A DNA stretch of 64,000 nt from Tianweitania sediminis (GTDB lineage: Bacteria > Pseudomonadota > Alphaproteobacteria > Rhizobiales > Rhizobiaceae). The stretch's first letter is position 1. Every line of letters starts with the position of its first letter. The notes under the pieces are model-generated. The model made no database searches. It was not told the DNA's origin and saw only the letters and a list, made by a program, of their open reading frames with translations. The stretch lies in contig NZ_JAGIYY010000009.1 of NCBI RefSeq assembly GCF_017813335.1, forward strand, positions 122,864 through 186,863, given 5' to 3'. This document shows positions 35,278 through 44,246 of this stretch, piece by piece. A program made the position numbers and the translations under genes.

Positions 35278-36032
35278 GACTGTTCTCCTTTCGCCGGATA
35301 GACTGCTTCAGCGCCATAGGCCCGGTCCGCGACCCGGCAGATGAAGACTTCGATTTCCGGATGCTCTTCCACACGGAAGCCAGCGCTCCTCAACATGGCT
35401 TCCGTTCCTGCCCGGTTGGGTGCCCACCAGTTGGTGGGGTCATTGGCATAGCGATGCTCGATGAAGTGCATCTTCGGATAGCCGGGCTCATCGAAGATCG
35501 CCTCTTCCTCGAACGGGTAATCGCTGGCGACCCGCGATACATCCATGCTGCCGCGTTGCATTGTTTGGAACACAAGCATGTCGCGCGCCACGTGTTCGCG
35601 GATCAGGTCGAGAGCAAGGAGCGGATGGCGCAGGTGGTAGAATACGCCCATGAAAAGGACGAGATCGAACTTCTCGTTGATTGCTCCGACGTCGAACACC
35701 GACAGCTTGCGAAACTCGATGTCAGCACCCGCGATCTCAGCTACGAAGCGGGACTGGGCGAGGTAATGATCGTCCGAATCGATGCCCAGAACGCGCGTCG
35801 CACCGCGTCGTTTCATTTCGAGGGAATAGAAGCCGGCATTGCAGCCAATATCGAGAACGGATTTGCCAGTCAGGTCGTGCGGAATCGCATGTCGGAAGCG
35901 GCGCCATTTCTCATGCGGGTAATTGCCGAGAAAATGGTGCGGCGCAGTCCAGTGCCCCTGGAGCTCAATGTTGTGGAACCACGGCCCCAACTGGTCGATG
36001 CGCTGTTCGATCTCGCTGCTCGTTAATGACAA
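35274..36032 (-). CDS. SAM-dependent methyltransferase (TIGR04290-like)
   Basis: About 252-aa class I methyltransferase. TTG 36032 is preferred because AAGGAG lies 6-7 bp upstream; the longer frame to 36137 runs back into the phosphatase gene. SAM-binding motif I is SVLDIGCNAGFYSLEMKRRG, with acidic residue in LGIDSDDHYL and motif IV-like FDLVLFMGVFYHLRHPL. Its N-terminal QLGPWFHNIELQGHWTAP and later PTNWWAPNR resemble, from memory, the TIGR04290 proteobacterial family found near glycan genes; the fold also resembles CmoB-type enzymes. It may methylate a sugar or cyclitol. Coupled to the glycosidase gene by a 4-bp overlap. Confidence 0.85.
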   Translation of the reverse strand: MSLTSSEIEQRIDQLGPWFHNIELQGHWTAPHHFLGNYPHEKWRRFRHAIPHDLTGKSVLDIGCNAGFYSLEMKRRGATRVLGIDSDDHYLAQSRFVAEIAGADIEFRKLSVFDVGAINEKFDLVLFMGVFYHLRHPLLALDLIREHVARDMLVFQTMQRGSMDVSRVASDYPFEEEAIFDEPGYPKMHFIEHRYANDPTNWWAPNRAGTEAMLRSAGFRVEEHPEIEVFICRVADRAYGAEAVYPAKGEQS

Positions 36033-36070
36033 TTGCGTCTCCTTTCTTGCACGGCATTTCTGCCGCACCC

Positions 36071-36691
36071 TCAAGCGCTGGGATGGGTGTCGATCCGCTC
36101 GTTGAGCCACAAGAGCTTTGCCCCCCAGTCGCCCCATGCAAGACCGGTGGTGGATGCCGGATCAACATCGAAGCGATGGAGTTGGCCGATTGGAAGATTG
36201 AGCACGTGACAGACCGCGGCCTTGATGAGATCGGCGTGCGTGACCATGACGATCGTATCGCCCGCCTTGCCCTCGTGTCGCGCTGCCTCAACGCTCGCCA
36301 CGATTCGGGCCTGCACGGCAGCCATCGTTTCACCGCCGGGTGTTCGCGCCGTGGCCCGCTGCTCATTCCATGTGCGCCATGCTGGATCCTGGTCGAGCTC
36401 GTCCCAGGTTCGATTGGTCCAGGTGTCGCCGAAGTCGATCTCGTCCAACCGGCCATCCGTTTGCACGGCGGGGAGTCCGCAAGCCGATGCAAGCGCGTGC
36501 GCTGTTTCCTGCGTCCGCGGTTGTGGACTGGCGATGATCTGGGCCGGCCGAACCGAACGGATCCGCTGCGACAATCGCTGTGCCTGGTCCCGGCCGATCT
36601 GGCCAAGGCTGACGCCGGGGGTGCGGCCGGTGAGCCGATCGCCCAGGCCGTCATGCGCAGCATGTCGAACAAGAAGGATCGTGCAGGTCAA
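36071..36691 (-). CDS. Histidine phosphatase family protein
   Basis: 206-aa phosphoglycerate-mutase-like phosphatase. The phospho-His motif is [10 protein letters not shown] near the N-terminus; [14 protein letters not shown] carries the second Arg, [17 protein letters not shown] the usual acidic segment, and [14 protein letters not shown] the second catalytic His. TTG start overlapping the Ino1 stop by 4 bp (TTGA). The tight coupling to inositol-phosphate synthase makes it a candidate inositol-phosphate phosphatase, releasing free myo-inositol or acting later on a glycosyl-inositol phosphate. That substrate is inferred only from position. Confidence 0.88.
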   Translation of the reverse strand: MTCTILLVRHAAHDGLGDRLTGRTPGVSLGQIGRDQAQRLSQRIRSVRPAQIIASPQPRTQETAHALASACGLPAVQTDGRLDEIDFGDTWTNRTWDELDQDPAWRTWNEQRATARTPGGETMAAVQARIVASVEAARHEGKAGDTIVMVTHADLIKAAVCHVLNLPIGQLHRFDVDPASTTGLAWGDWGAKLLWLNERIDTHPSA

Positions 36692-37806
36692 AGCGCCGGC
36701 TCAGCCACTTTCCGTTCGCCTTCGTCTTCTCCGTTGCCGGCAATGAAGCTGAGCGTGCGCTCGCGCGCTTCTGCATCGGTGAACTGCTGGGGAGGAGACT
36801 TCATGAAATAGCTTGACGGGCCGACCAGGGCGCCGCCGATCTTGCGGTCGAGCGCCAGCTTGGCGCAGCGCACCGCGTCGATCACCACGCCGGCCGAATT
36901 GGGGGAGTCCCAGACTTCCAGCTTCAGTTCGGCGCTCAAGGGCACGTTGCCGAAGGTCGTGCCTTCGAGGCGGATATAGGCCCATTTGCGATCGGTAAGC
37001 CAGGGAACATGGTCGCTCGGACCGACATGGATGTTGCCGGCTTCAAGCGGCACGTCGATCTGGCTCGTTACCGCCTGCGTCTTGGAAATCTTCTTCGATT
37101 CCAGGCGCTCGCGTTCCAGCATGTTCAGGAAATCGGTGTTGCCGCCGAAATTCAGCTGGTAGGTGCGGTCGACCCGCACACCCCGTTCGCGAAAAAGGTT
37201 GGCCAGCATGCGGTGCACGATCGTTGCACCAACCTGGCTCTTGATGTCGTCGCCAATGATGGGAACGCCCTTGGCGGCAAAGCGCTGCTGCCATTCCGGC
37301 CGCGAAGCGATGAACACAGGGATGCAGTTGACGAAGGCAACACCTGCCTCGAGTGCCTGTTCGGCGTACCATTCGGTTGCCTGCTGTGAGCCGACGGGCA
37401 GATAGGAAACCAGCACGTCCGCACCGCTGCGGCGAAGCACGTCGGCCACGTCCACGGCGGGTGCACTCGACTCCTCGACCAAGTCGGTCAGGTATCGACC
37501 CAGCCCATCAAGCGTCGGCCCGCGCTGGACCTGCACGCCGGTTGTGTCAACATCCGCGAACTTGAAGGTGTTGTTGGGTTCGGAGAAGATTGCTTCGCTG
37601 ACGTCACGGCCGACCTTGTCCCCCGCCACGTCGAAGGCACAACAGATCTCCACATCGCTGACATGGTAGCCGGCCAAGTCTACGTTCATGAGACCGGGGA
37701 TAGGCTCATTGCCGCTGGCGTCACGATAGAAGCTGAGACCTTGGACCAGCGAGGATGCGCAGTTTCCAACGCCTACAATGCCAACGCGAACTTTCCTTGA
37801 ACCCAT
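36688..37806 (-). CDS. ino1: myo-Inositol-1-phosphate synthase, actinobacterial type
   Basis: 372 aa. It converts glucose 6-phosphate to 1L-myo-inositol 1-phosphate with bound NAD. The NAD motif is [76 protein letters not shown] and [17 protein letters not shown] are the conserved blocks of the Mycobacterium Ino1 group. ATG 37806 is preferred (start of homology); ATG 37836 would add ten residues. It leads an operon with the phosphatase, methyltransferase and glycosidase, and is divergent from paoA across about 190 bp. Confidence 0.93.
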   Translation of the reverse strand: MGSRKVRVGIVGVGNCASSLVQGLSFYRDASGNEPIPGLMNVDLAGYHVSDVEICCAFDVAGDKVGRDVSEAIFSEPNNTFKFADVDTTGVQVQRGPTLDGLGRYLTDLVEESSAPAVDVADVLRRSGADVLVSYLPVGSQQATEWYAEQALEAGVAFVNCIPVFIASRPEWQQRFAAKGVPIIGDDIKSQVGATIVHRMLANLFRERGVRVDRTYQLNFGGNTDFLNMLERERLESKKISKTQAVTSQIDVPLEAGNIHVGPSDHVPWLTDRKWAYIRLEGTTFGNVPLSAELKLEVWDSPNSAGVVIDAVRCAKLALDRKIGGALVGPSSYFMKSPPQQFTDAEARERTLSFIAGNGEDEGERKVAEPAL

Positions 37807-37936
37807 TCCGTTCCCAATCGTAGGATCTAAGTACATCCGCCCATTCTAGGGCGTTACAAGAAAGGTTCCACGGCTGCGAACCGGATTCCCCATCCTGATG
37901 CCCCATGTGCCTCGCCTTGGGTGCCAAGCGCAACCG

Positions 37937-37961
37937 GGAACCTAATCGGTGCAGAGCGCTT
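37937..37961 (+). promoter_or_regulatory. Candidate EcfG (general stress) promoter for the pao genes
   Basis: GGAAC at 37937-37941, then 18 bp, then TT at 37960-37961, 33 bp before the paoA start. This fits the loose GGAAC-N18/19-TT pattern of the alphaproteobacterial general stress sigma factor. The following -10 bases (GCTTTT) are not the ideal CGTT, and the motif is short enough to occur by chance. Confidence 0.4.
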
Positions 37962-37993
37962 TTCGCTGTTGATCCTCCAGCCAGCGAGCAACC

Positions 37994-38527
37994 ATGCCTC
38001 CGCAAGCCACGCTTCAGCCAGCGGCTCCCGCTTTTGACGTCAAAGTTGATTTCAGTCTCACCATCAACGGTCGCAAACACAGCTTTTCAGTTGAGCCCTG
38101 GGTCACCTTGCTCGATCTCCTGCGTGAGCGCTTAGATCTGACTGGATCCAAGAAGGGCTGCGACCACGGACAATGCGGTGCATGCACCGTTCTCGTGGAT
38201 GGCAAGCGCATCAACTCCTGCCTGAAACTGGCCGTGACGCTGGATGGGTCGGAGATCACAACGATTGAGGGGCTTGCGGACGGCGATCGGCTCCACCCGC
38301 TGCAACAGGCCTTCGTGGAGCATGATGCCTTTCAGTGTGGCTATTGCACGCCGGGGCAGATCTGTTCGGCTCAGGGCCTAATCAACGAGGGGCGCGCCAG
38401 GACGGCCGCCGAGATCCGCGAACTCATGAGCGGCAATCTTTGCCGATGCGGCGCCTACACCAACATCGTCGATGCTGTCGAAGAAGTTGTTCGCCAAGGT
38501 GCGCTTCATAAGGAGGCCGCGGAGTGA
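37994..38527 (+). CDS. Aldehyde oxidoreductase 2Fe-2S subunit (PaoA-like)
   Basis: 177-aa small subunit of a xanthine-oxidase-family molybdoenzyme. An N-terminal plant-type ferredoxin domain has cysteines in GCDHGQCGACTVLVDG and NSC, and a C-terminal helical domain has FQCGYCTPGQICSA and GNLCRCGAY, giving two 2Fe-2S clusters. Unlike E. coli PaoA there is no Tat signal, only a proline-rich leader (MPPQATLQPAAPA), so the complex should be cytoplasmic. It overlaps the FAD subunit gene by 4 bp. A candidate stress promoter lies upstream. Confidence 0.92.
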   Translation: MPPQATLQPAAPAFDVKVDFSLTINGRKHSFSVEPWVTLLDLLRERLDLTGSKKGCDHGQCGACTVLVDGKRINSCLKLAVTLDGSEITTIEGLADGDRLHPLQQAFVEHDAFQCGYCTPGQICSAQGLINEGRARTAAEIRELMSGNLCRCGAYTNIVDAVEEVVRQGALHKEAAE

Positions 38528-39537
38528 TCCCTTTCTCTTACATCCGCGCCGGCTCTGCCGATGAAGCCACAGCTGCCGGTAAGGAACCGGCCACATGGTT
38601 CCTGGCTGGCGGCACCAACCTCATCGATTTGATGAAGGAAACCGTGGAGCGGCCGGCTCGGTTGGTGGATATCAACCAGCTTCCGCTGGATCAAATCGAG
38701 ACGCTGCCCGGCGGCGGCCTGCGCCTTGGGGCGCTCGCCCGCAACGCGGACACCGCCTACCATCCCACCGTTGAAGCGGATTACCCGCTGCTCGCATCCG
38801 CCATCCTGGCGGGGGCGAGCCCGCAGCTGCGAAACGCCGCCACCAACGGCGGCAACATCAACCAGCGGACCCGCTGCTATTACTTCTATGACGTCGCCAC
38901 GCCCTGCAACAAGCGCGAGCCGGGGTCCGGCTGCGGCGCGATCAATGGCGTCAATCGCATTCATGCGATTCTGGGGGCGAGCGACCAATGTATCGCAACC
39001 CACCCCTCCGACATGTGCATTGCCCTTGCCGCGCTCGACGCCACCGTGCAGGTCACCGGACCGGCCGGCCAGCGCAGCATTCCATTTGCGGACTACCACC
39101 GCCTGCCAGGTGACAATCCTTCCAAGGACAACACACTGCAGCCCGGCGAGCTTGTGACGGCAATTGATTTGCCAGACGGTAAGTTCACCAAAAACTACAC
39201 CTATCTGAAGCTTCGGGATCGTCTTTCCTACGCGTTCGCGCTGGTTTCCGTTGCGGTCGCCATGAAGCTCGAAGGCGGGGCAATTTCGGATCTGCGCGTT
39301 GCTTTGGGTGGTGTCGCCCACAAACCATGGCGGCGACCGGAAGCGGAAAGGCAGCTCCTCGGTCGCGCACCCGACGACGCAGCGTTCAGCGAGTTCGCCG
39401 ATGCTCTGCTCGACGGTGCGGTGGGGCAGGGCGAAAACGACTTCAAGATCCCACTGGCCCGCAAAGCGATCCAGCGGGCTCTTCGCCAAGCCGCGGCTGG
39501 TACGCCGCAGTCGCAAGTCGACAAGCGCATAGCCTGA
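38524..39537 (+). CDS. Aldehyde oxidoreductase FAD subunit (PaoB-like)
   Basis: 337-aa FAD-binding subunit that passes electrons from the iron-sulfur subunit. FAD motifs are FLAGGTNLIDLMKETVE and GASPQLRNAATNGGNINQRT. Cysteines C118, C128, C137 and C156 (CYYFYDVATPC, GSGCGA, DQC) form the extra 4Fe-4S site known from PaoB-type and HBCR-type subunits. GTG start overlapping the paoA-like stop. The molybdenum subunit follows after 10 bp. Confidence 0.92.
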   Translation: MIPFSYIRAGSADEATAAGKEPATWFLAGGTNLIDLMKETVERPARLVDINQLPLDQIETLPGGGLRLGALARNADTAYHPTVEADYPLLASAILAGASPQLRNAATNGGNINQRTRCYYFYDVATPCNKREPGSGCGAINGVNRIHAILGASDQCIATHPSDMCIALAALDATVQVTGPAGQRSIPFADYHRLPGDNPSKDNTLQPGELVTAIDLPDGKFTKNYTYLKLRDRLSYAFALVSVAVAMKLEGGAISDLRVALGGVAHKPWRRPEAERQLLGRAPDDAAFSEFADALLDGAVGQGENDFKIPLARKAIQRALRQAAAGTPQSQVDKRIA

Positions 39538-39547
39538 GGCAGAACCG

Positions 39548-41794
39548 ATGAGTACTTCCACAACCGCTTCTTCCATCGGCCAGCCCTTGAGCCGCATTGA
39601 TGGTCCCGCAAAAGTCACCGGCCGGGCTAAATACGCTGCAGAGCATGCGGCGGACGGTCTTGCCTACGGTTGGGTCGTTTCCAGCGCGATTGCCAAGGGC
39701 AAGGTCAAGGCGATCCATGAAGAGGCTGCCCGTGCCGTGCCCGGCGTGATCGAGATCCTGACGCACAAGAACAGGCCGCATGTGGCCTGGTTCGACAGGA
39801 GTTATCGCGATCAGGTGGCGCCTCCCGGAGAACCTTTTCGGGCGCTGTACGACGATGAAATCAAGTTCAGTTTTCAACCTTTGGCGCTGGTTCTTGCAAA
39901 AACGCTTGAAGCGGCACGTGCGGCCGCAGCCTTGCTGCGCATCGACTACATCCAGGAAGAGCCGAACACCGACTTCGAAAACTCGCTTGAGAAGGCTTAC
40001 GTCCCGCCGAAGAAGCGCAGCGGAATACCGGCGCCCGCCAGCCGGGGCGATGCCCAGAAGGCTCTCGACGAGGCCCACCTGAAGGTCACCGCGGATTATG
40101 CCTCCGCCGCCCACCACCATAACCCGATGGAAATGCACGCCACGACGGTAATTTATGGCAGTGACGGCGCGCTGACGGTTTACGACAAGACGCAGGGCTC
40201 ACAGAACGTCAAGTCTTACCTCGTCGGCGTTTTTGGCCTCGCCAACGACAAGGTGACCGTGCGCAACCCCTATGTGGGCGGCGCCTTCGGTTCCGGGCTT
40301 CGTCCGCATTACCAGGTCTACCTCGCGACCATGGCAGCGCTTTACCTGAAGCGCTCGGCTCGCGTGACGCTGACGCGCCAGCAGATGGTGAGCCACGTGC
40401 GACGCCCGGAAACCTTCCAGTCCATGGCGCTTGGAGCTAGCGAAGCGGGTGGCTTGCAGTCGATCATCAACAGCGCCGTGACCGCGACATCCACCTTCGA
40501 AGACTACCAGGAAAACGTGGTGAACTGGGGCGTTGGAGCGTATCGCTGCGCTGATGCGGCTGCCGACTACAAGCTTGTGGCTCTCGACACGCCGACACCG
40601 GGCGATATGCGGGCGCCGGGTGCTGCAACCGGCATGACGCTTTTTGAATGCGCCATGGACGAACTCAGCTATGCCGTTGGCGTGGATCCGCTTCAGCTGC
40701 GCTTGTTGAACTATGCGGAGGTGGACCCGATCAGCGGCAACCCTTTCACCTCCAAAGCGCTTCGTGAAGCCTATGACATCGGCGCGGAGCGCTTCGGCTG
40801 GGGAAAGCGGCCCTCAGAGCCTCGCGCCATGCGCGACGGCAATGAACTGACGGGTTGGGGCATGGCGACCGGCATGTGGGACGCCACCTTCCAAAAAACG
40901 TCGGCTCGGGCGCGCATTTCTGCCAATGGTGGCCTCGAGGTCGCCACCGCAGCGTCCGATATCGGAACGGGCACTTATACGATCATCGCCCAAGTCGCAT
41001 CCGAAACGCTGGGGCTGCCGACAGCCAATATCGACGTGAAGATCGGCGACAGCGATTTGCCGGCCTCACCCATTGAAGGCGGCTCCTGGATGGCGGCCTC
41101 AAGCAGCGCTGCGGTTCAGCTTGCCTGCCAGTCCCTCGGCACCAGGCTGTTTGAAGCCGCACAGGATCTCGACGGGAGCCCGTTCAAAGACATTAAGTTC
41201 GAAGCCGTCAGCTTCAACGATGGCCGCATCATCGCCAAGGATGATCCTTCGAGGTTCCTGTCGATCACGGATATCATGAAGCGCGCGGACCTCCCATCGC
41301 TGGAAGTCGTTGAAACCGCTGGGCCCGGCCTGTCGGGCATGGTCAGCCAGGTAAAAAAGGCGCGCGCCACTCACAGCGCAATTTTTGCGGAAGTGAAGGT
41401 CGATGACGAACTCGGCGTCGTGCGGGTCACGCGGATCGTGGTGGCCGTTGCGGCCGGTCGCATCCTCAACCCGAAGACGGCGCGCAGCCAGATCATGGGC
41501 GGCGTGGTGATGGGCATGGGCATGGCGCTGCATGAAGAAAGCATGATGGACACGCGCTTCGGGCGGCCGATGAACCACAACTTCGCGGAGTATCATATCC
41601 CGGTCAATGCCGACATTCACGGCATTGACGTGATCTTCGTGGAGGAAGAGGACAAGGAAGTTTCGCCGCTCGGCGTCAAAGGACTCGGGGAAATCGGTAT
41701 AGTCGGAACGGCGGCGGCCATCGCGAGCGCGGTCTTTCATGCCACCGGCACACGCGTCCGCAAATTCCCAATCACGCTGGACAAGTTGATCTGA
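39548..41794 (+). CDS. Aldehyde oxidoreductase molybdopterin subunit (PaoC-like)
   Basis: 748-aa catalytic subunit holding the molybdenum cofactor. It begins with the two-part domain RIDGPAKVTGRAKYAAEH; the cofactor-binding segments include YVGGAFGSGLRPHYQVYLA, MRAPGAATGMTLFE and GGSWMAASSSA; the catalytic Glu is in VKGLGEIGIVGTAA near the C-terminus. Family members oxidise aldehydes or hydroxylate N-heterocycles with water as oxygen source. The first-subunit style favours broad aldehyde detoxification as in E. coli PaoABC. No PaoD/XdhC-type cofactor chaperone is adjacent. Its stop overlaps the catalase-like gene (TGATG). Confidence 0.93.
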   Translation: MSTSTTASSIGQPLSRIDGPAKVTGRAKYAAEHAADGLAYGWVVSSAIAKGKVKAIHEEAARAVPGVIEILTHKNRPHVAWFDRSYRDQVAPPGEPFRALYDDEIKFSFQPLALVLAKTLEAARAAAALLRIDYIQEEPNTDFENSLEKAYVPPKKRSGIPAPASRGDAQKALDEAHLKVTADYASAAHHHNPMEMHATTVIYGSDGALTVYDKTQGSQNVKSYLVGVFGLANDKVTVRNPYVGGAFGSGLRPHYQVYLATMAALYLKRSARVTLTRQQMVSHVRRPETFQSMALGASEAGGLQSIINSAVTATSTFEDYQENVVNWGVGAYRCADAAADYKLVALDTPTPGDMRAPGAATGMTLFECAMDELSYAVGVDPLQLRLLNYAEVDPISGNPFTSKALREAYDIGAERFGWGKRPSEPRAMRDGNELTGWGMATGMWDATFQKTSARARISANGGLEVATAASDIGTGTYTIIAQVASETLGLPTANIDVKIGDSDLPASPIEGGSWMAASSSAAVQLACQSLGTRLFEAAQDLDGSPFKDIKFEAVSFNDGRIIAKDDPSRFLSITDIMKRADLPSLEVVETAGPGLSGMVSQVKKARATHSAIFAEVKVDDELGVVRVTRIVVAVAAGRILNPKTARSQIMGGVVMGMGMALHEESMMDTRFGRPMNHNFAEYHIPVNADIHGIDVIFVEEEDKEVSPLGVKGLGEIGIVGTAAAIASAVFHATGTRVRKFPITLDKLI

Positions 41795-42897
41795 TGGACG
41801 CTCACCGCAAAGGCTTCGAACCCTTCGACCCGCAGTTGACGGTTGCAGATCCGTCCGAAGAAGAAACGGCACGCGAACTCGACCAGCAGATGGCGAAGAT
41901 CCGCGAAACCACCTTTGAAGACAGCGGCCACGCGATCCGCAGCGTGCATGCCAAGAGCCACGGCCTGATCGAAGCAGAGCTCGAGGTGCTCGGCGGTCTG
42001 CCGCGCGTCCTGGCGCAAGGCCTGTTTGCCAAGCCGGCGCGTTATCCGGCCATCATGCGCTTTTCCACCAATCCCGGTGACATCCTGCCCGACAGTGTGT
42101 CGACCCCACGCGGGCTCGCCATCAAGATCCTTGATGTGGAGGGCGAGCGGCTGTCGGGCGCGACCGAACGCCGGACGCAAGACTTCATCATGGTCAACGG
42201 CCCGACCTTTTCGGCGCCGAACGGCGAAGCATTCCTTCAGAACCTGAAGCTCCTGGCAGCGACAACCGATCGAGGAGAGGGTCTGAAAAAGGCTGTGTCG
42301 GCGGCACTTCGCGGACTTGAGTCCACCGTTGAGGCTTTCGGCGGAGAAAGCGCGGCATTGAAGTCCCTCGGCGGGCAGCCGCAAACGCACATTCTGGGCG
42401 AAACCTTCTTCACCCAACTGGCGCAACGCTACGGCAATAACATCGCCAAGCTTTCGCTTGCGCCCATCTCGGCCAATCTTAAGGCGCTCACGGACAAGCC
42501 GCTCCCCGCGGCTGGAGATCCCAACGCCATACGAGACGCGGTTGTCACGTTCTTTGCGCAAGAAGGGGGAGAATGGGAGCTGCGCGTGCAGCTTTGCACC
42601 GCCCTTGACGAGATGCCGATCGAGCCAGCGAACAAGGAATGGGATCCGGTGAAAAGCCCTTATCTTCCCGTTGCGCGCGTGCGGGCGAAGCCGCAGACCG
42701 CCTGGTCTGCGGAGCGCTCGCGCGCCGTGGATGACGGCATGGGCTTCAACCCGTGGAACGGCATCGTGGAGCATTGGCCGCTCGGTCCGCTGATGCGCAT
42801 GCGCCGGCGAGCTTACCAGCACTCACAGGAGTTTCGATCGGAACGCAACGGCTGCCCCGTTCATGAACCGAACGCTGCCTCCTTGCCGGGCTCGTGA
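41794..42897 (+). CDS. Catalase-like heme protein
   Basis: 367-aa member of the small catalase-related family. The distal His is probably in IRSVHAKSHG, RFSTNPGDILPDSVSTPRG is the conserved heme-pocket block, and the proximal Tyr is in MRRRAYQHSQEF near the C-terminus. These short relatives lack the beta-barrel wrap and flavodoxin domains of full catalases and often show peroxidase or weak catalase activity. The start overlaps the paoC-like stop by one base, so it is made together with the oxidoreductase and could remove hydrogen peroxide formed when that enzyme reacts with oxygen. Confidence 0.88.
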   Translation: MDAHRKGFEPFDPQLTVADPSEEETARELDQQMAKIRETTFEDSGHAIRSVHAKSHGLIEAELEVLGGLPRVLAQGLFAKPARYPAIMRFSTNPGDILPDSVSTPRGLAIKILDVEGERLSGATERRTQDFIMVNGPTFSAPNGEAFLQNLKLLAATTDRGEGLKKAVSAALRGLESTVEAFGGESAALKSLGGQPQTHILGETFFTQLAQRYGNNIAKLSLAPISANLKALTDKPLPAAGDPNAIRDAVVTFFAQEGGEWELRVQLCTALDEMPIEPANKEWDPVKSPYLPVARVRAKPQTAWSAERSRAVDDGMGFNPWNGIVEHWPLGPLMRMRRRAYQHSQEFRSERNGCPVHEPNAASLPGS

Positions 42898-43006
42898 GCT
42901 GTGACGATCATTGGAAGATGCGGTTGTCGACTATTCACGCAGCCGAGCGGAACACGGCGACGATGCGGGGATTGTCCCTGCTCCTTTTACCTCGGAGATC
43001 ATCCCA

Positions 43007-43456
43007 GTGGCTGACCTGACTTTGCAAGACATTTCAAAGAAGATGGCGGAGATTGACTTCGCAATGCTGAGCACGCGTAGCGAAGGAGGGCTCTTCGCGG
43101 CGCGCCCGATGAGCAACAACGGGAATGTCGAGTATGATGGCGACTCCTTCTTCTTCGCCTATAACGACACGCGCACTGTGGGCGATATTTCCAAGGACAA
43201 GAACGTCGGGCTGACTTTTACCGGACCAAAGAGCCTGCTGGGGAAGCCGGGCATCTTCATCGCCATTGAAGGACTCGCGGAGTTGATCCGGGACAAGGCG
43301 CAATTCAAGGCGCACTGGAACAAGGATCTGGAAATCTGGTTCCCGCAGGGTGTCGACACGCCGGGCCTGACCTTGATCAAAGTGCACGCGACGCGGCTGC
43401 ACTATTGGGATGGTCAGGACGAAGGCGAGATCACCAGCTTCGGCCATTCTGCCTGA
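43007..43456 (+). CDS. Pyridoxamine 5'-phosphate oxidase-like (general stress protein 26 type)
   Basis: About 149 aa. GTG 43007 is chosen for its GGAG (9-bp spacing) and because homology starts there; a TTG at 42911 would add 32 residues. The split-barrel fold shows DFAMLSTRSEGGLFAARPMS and DSFFFAYNDTRTVGDISKD, then VGLTFTGPKS and HWNKDLEIWFPQG. This group binds FMN or F420-like flavins and is often induced by general stress. It is probably the last gene of the pao/catalase run, 110 bp after the catalase-like stop. Confidence 0.87.
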   Translation: MADLTLQDISKKMAEIDFAMLSTRSEGGLFAARPMSNNGNVEYDGDSFFFAYNDTRTVGDISKDKNVGLTFTGPKSLLGKPGIFIAIEGLAELIRDKAQFKAHWNKDLEIWFPQGVDTPGLTLIKVHATRLHYWDGQDEGEITSFGHSA

Positions 43457-43473
43457 GCGTAGCAGGCCGGCCG

Positions 43474-44031
43474 CTAGTCGATCTTCCGGAGATCGCTGAC
43501 CCTGACCGTTCCTTTTTGGCTGGTGAAAGTGAGGGTGGCGCTGCTTCCTTGGGCTTGCGCCACGCCGCTGATCGCATGGTCAGCCGTGTCATACACAGTG
43601 ATGTGGCCGCCATCGTCGATTGCAAGCCGCTTCTCGGCCGGGAAAACCGCATAGCGCATCGCATTCTGGCTGCCGGTTGAGGCCGGCTGCCCCAGATCGC
43701 CGGGCCACCAGTCAGCACGCCTGCTTTCGCCCGACCGGTAGCTCACCTCTTCCGCGGATTGCGCCGTCTCTTCGGGATTGTGGCGCACAAAAGCAGCGAG
43801 GTCCGTCGCCAGCGCCGCAACCTTGGCTTTCAGGTGATCATTGAACATGTCGGAGATCATGATCATGCCGCTCGACCATTGCCCGAACCCGCCAAGCGCA
43901 GGATGATTGAACTGGGCCATAGACCCGCCGCTGCGACGCAGTGCTTCCAGGAGGGTGCGCACCGCATCTTCCGGCACGTCGTGCTTGGCGGCCAATCGCG
44001 GAACGAGTTCGGTCTCGGTTTGCTGGGTCAT
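43474..44031 (-). CDS. Conserved SHOCT-like domain protein, function unknown
   Basis: About 185 aa without signal or membrane segments. ATG 44031 (MTQQTETELVPRLAAKHDVP) follows GAGA; an upstream ATG at 44046 is possible. The N-terminal region DAVRTLLEALRRSGGSMAQF with NHPALGGFGQWSSGMIMISD resembles a group annotated as SHOCT-domain proteins. The C-terminal third is beta-rich (RLAIDDGGHITVYDTADHAI, then LTFTSQKGTVRVSDL). It is convergent with the stress protein gene. No function can be assigned. Confidence 0.75.
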   Translation of the reverse strand: MTQQTETELVPRLAAKHDVPEDAVRTLLEALRRSGGSMAQFNHPALGGFGQWSSGMIMISDMFNDHLKAKVAALATDLAAFVRHNPEETAQSAEEVSYRSGESRRADWWPGDLGQPASTGSQNAMRYAVFPAEKRLAIDDGGHITVYDTADHAISGVAQAQGSSATLTFTSQKGTVRVSDLRKID

Positions 44032-44171
44032 GACGGGATCTCGCATCCTGCTGCACAATTCCCAGATAGTCTCTGGAACGACTCTGCCTAGCTGTTGCCG
44101 CACTTTGCCGGGCATGCAGCATGACGCACGCGAAGCGAACGTGCTGCCGAATCAACAAGATTGTTTGGAAA

Positions 44172-44246
44172 TGGCTCCCCGGGCCGGATTCGAACCAGCG
44201 ACCAACCGGTTAACAGCCGGTTGCTCTACCACTGAGCTACCGGGGA
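44172..44246 (-). tRNA. tRNA-Asn (anticodon GUU)
   Basis: 75-nt cloverleaf on the minus strand with encoded CCA. Acceptor TCCCCGG pairs with CCGGGGA, D-arm AGCTCAGTGGTAGAGC, anticodon loop CTGTTAA giving GUU, T-arm TGGTTCGAATCC. No integrase or duplicated 3' end nearby. Confidence 0.97.

Noticed and set aside
37840..37905. EcfG-type promoter for ino1 on the minus strand
   Set aside because: A GGAAC is present on the minus strand about 90 bp before the gene, but no TT occurs 18-19 bp beyond it.
44172..44246. tRNA-Asn as attachment site of a genomic island
   Set aside because: No integrase or direct repeat is visible and composition does not change across it.
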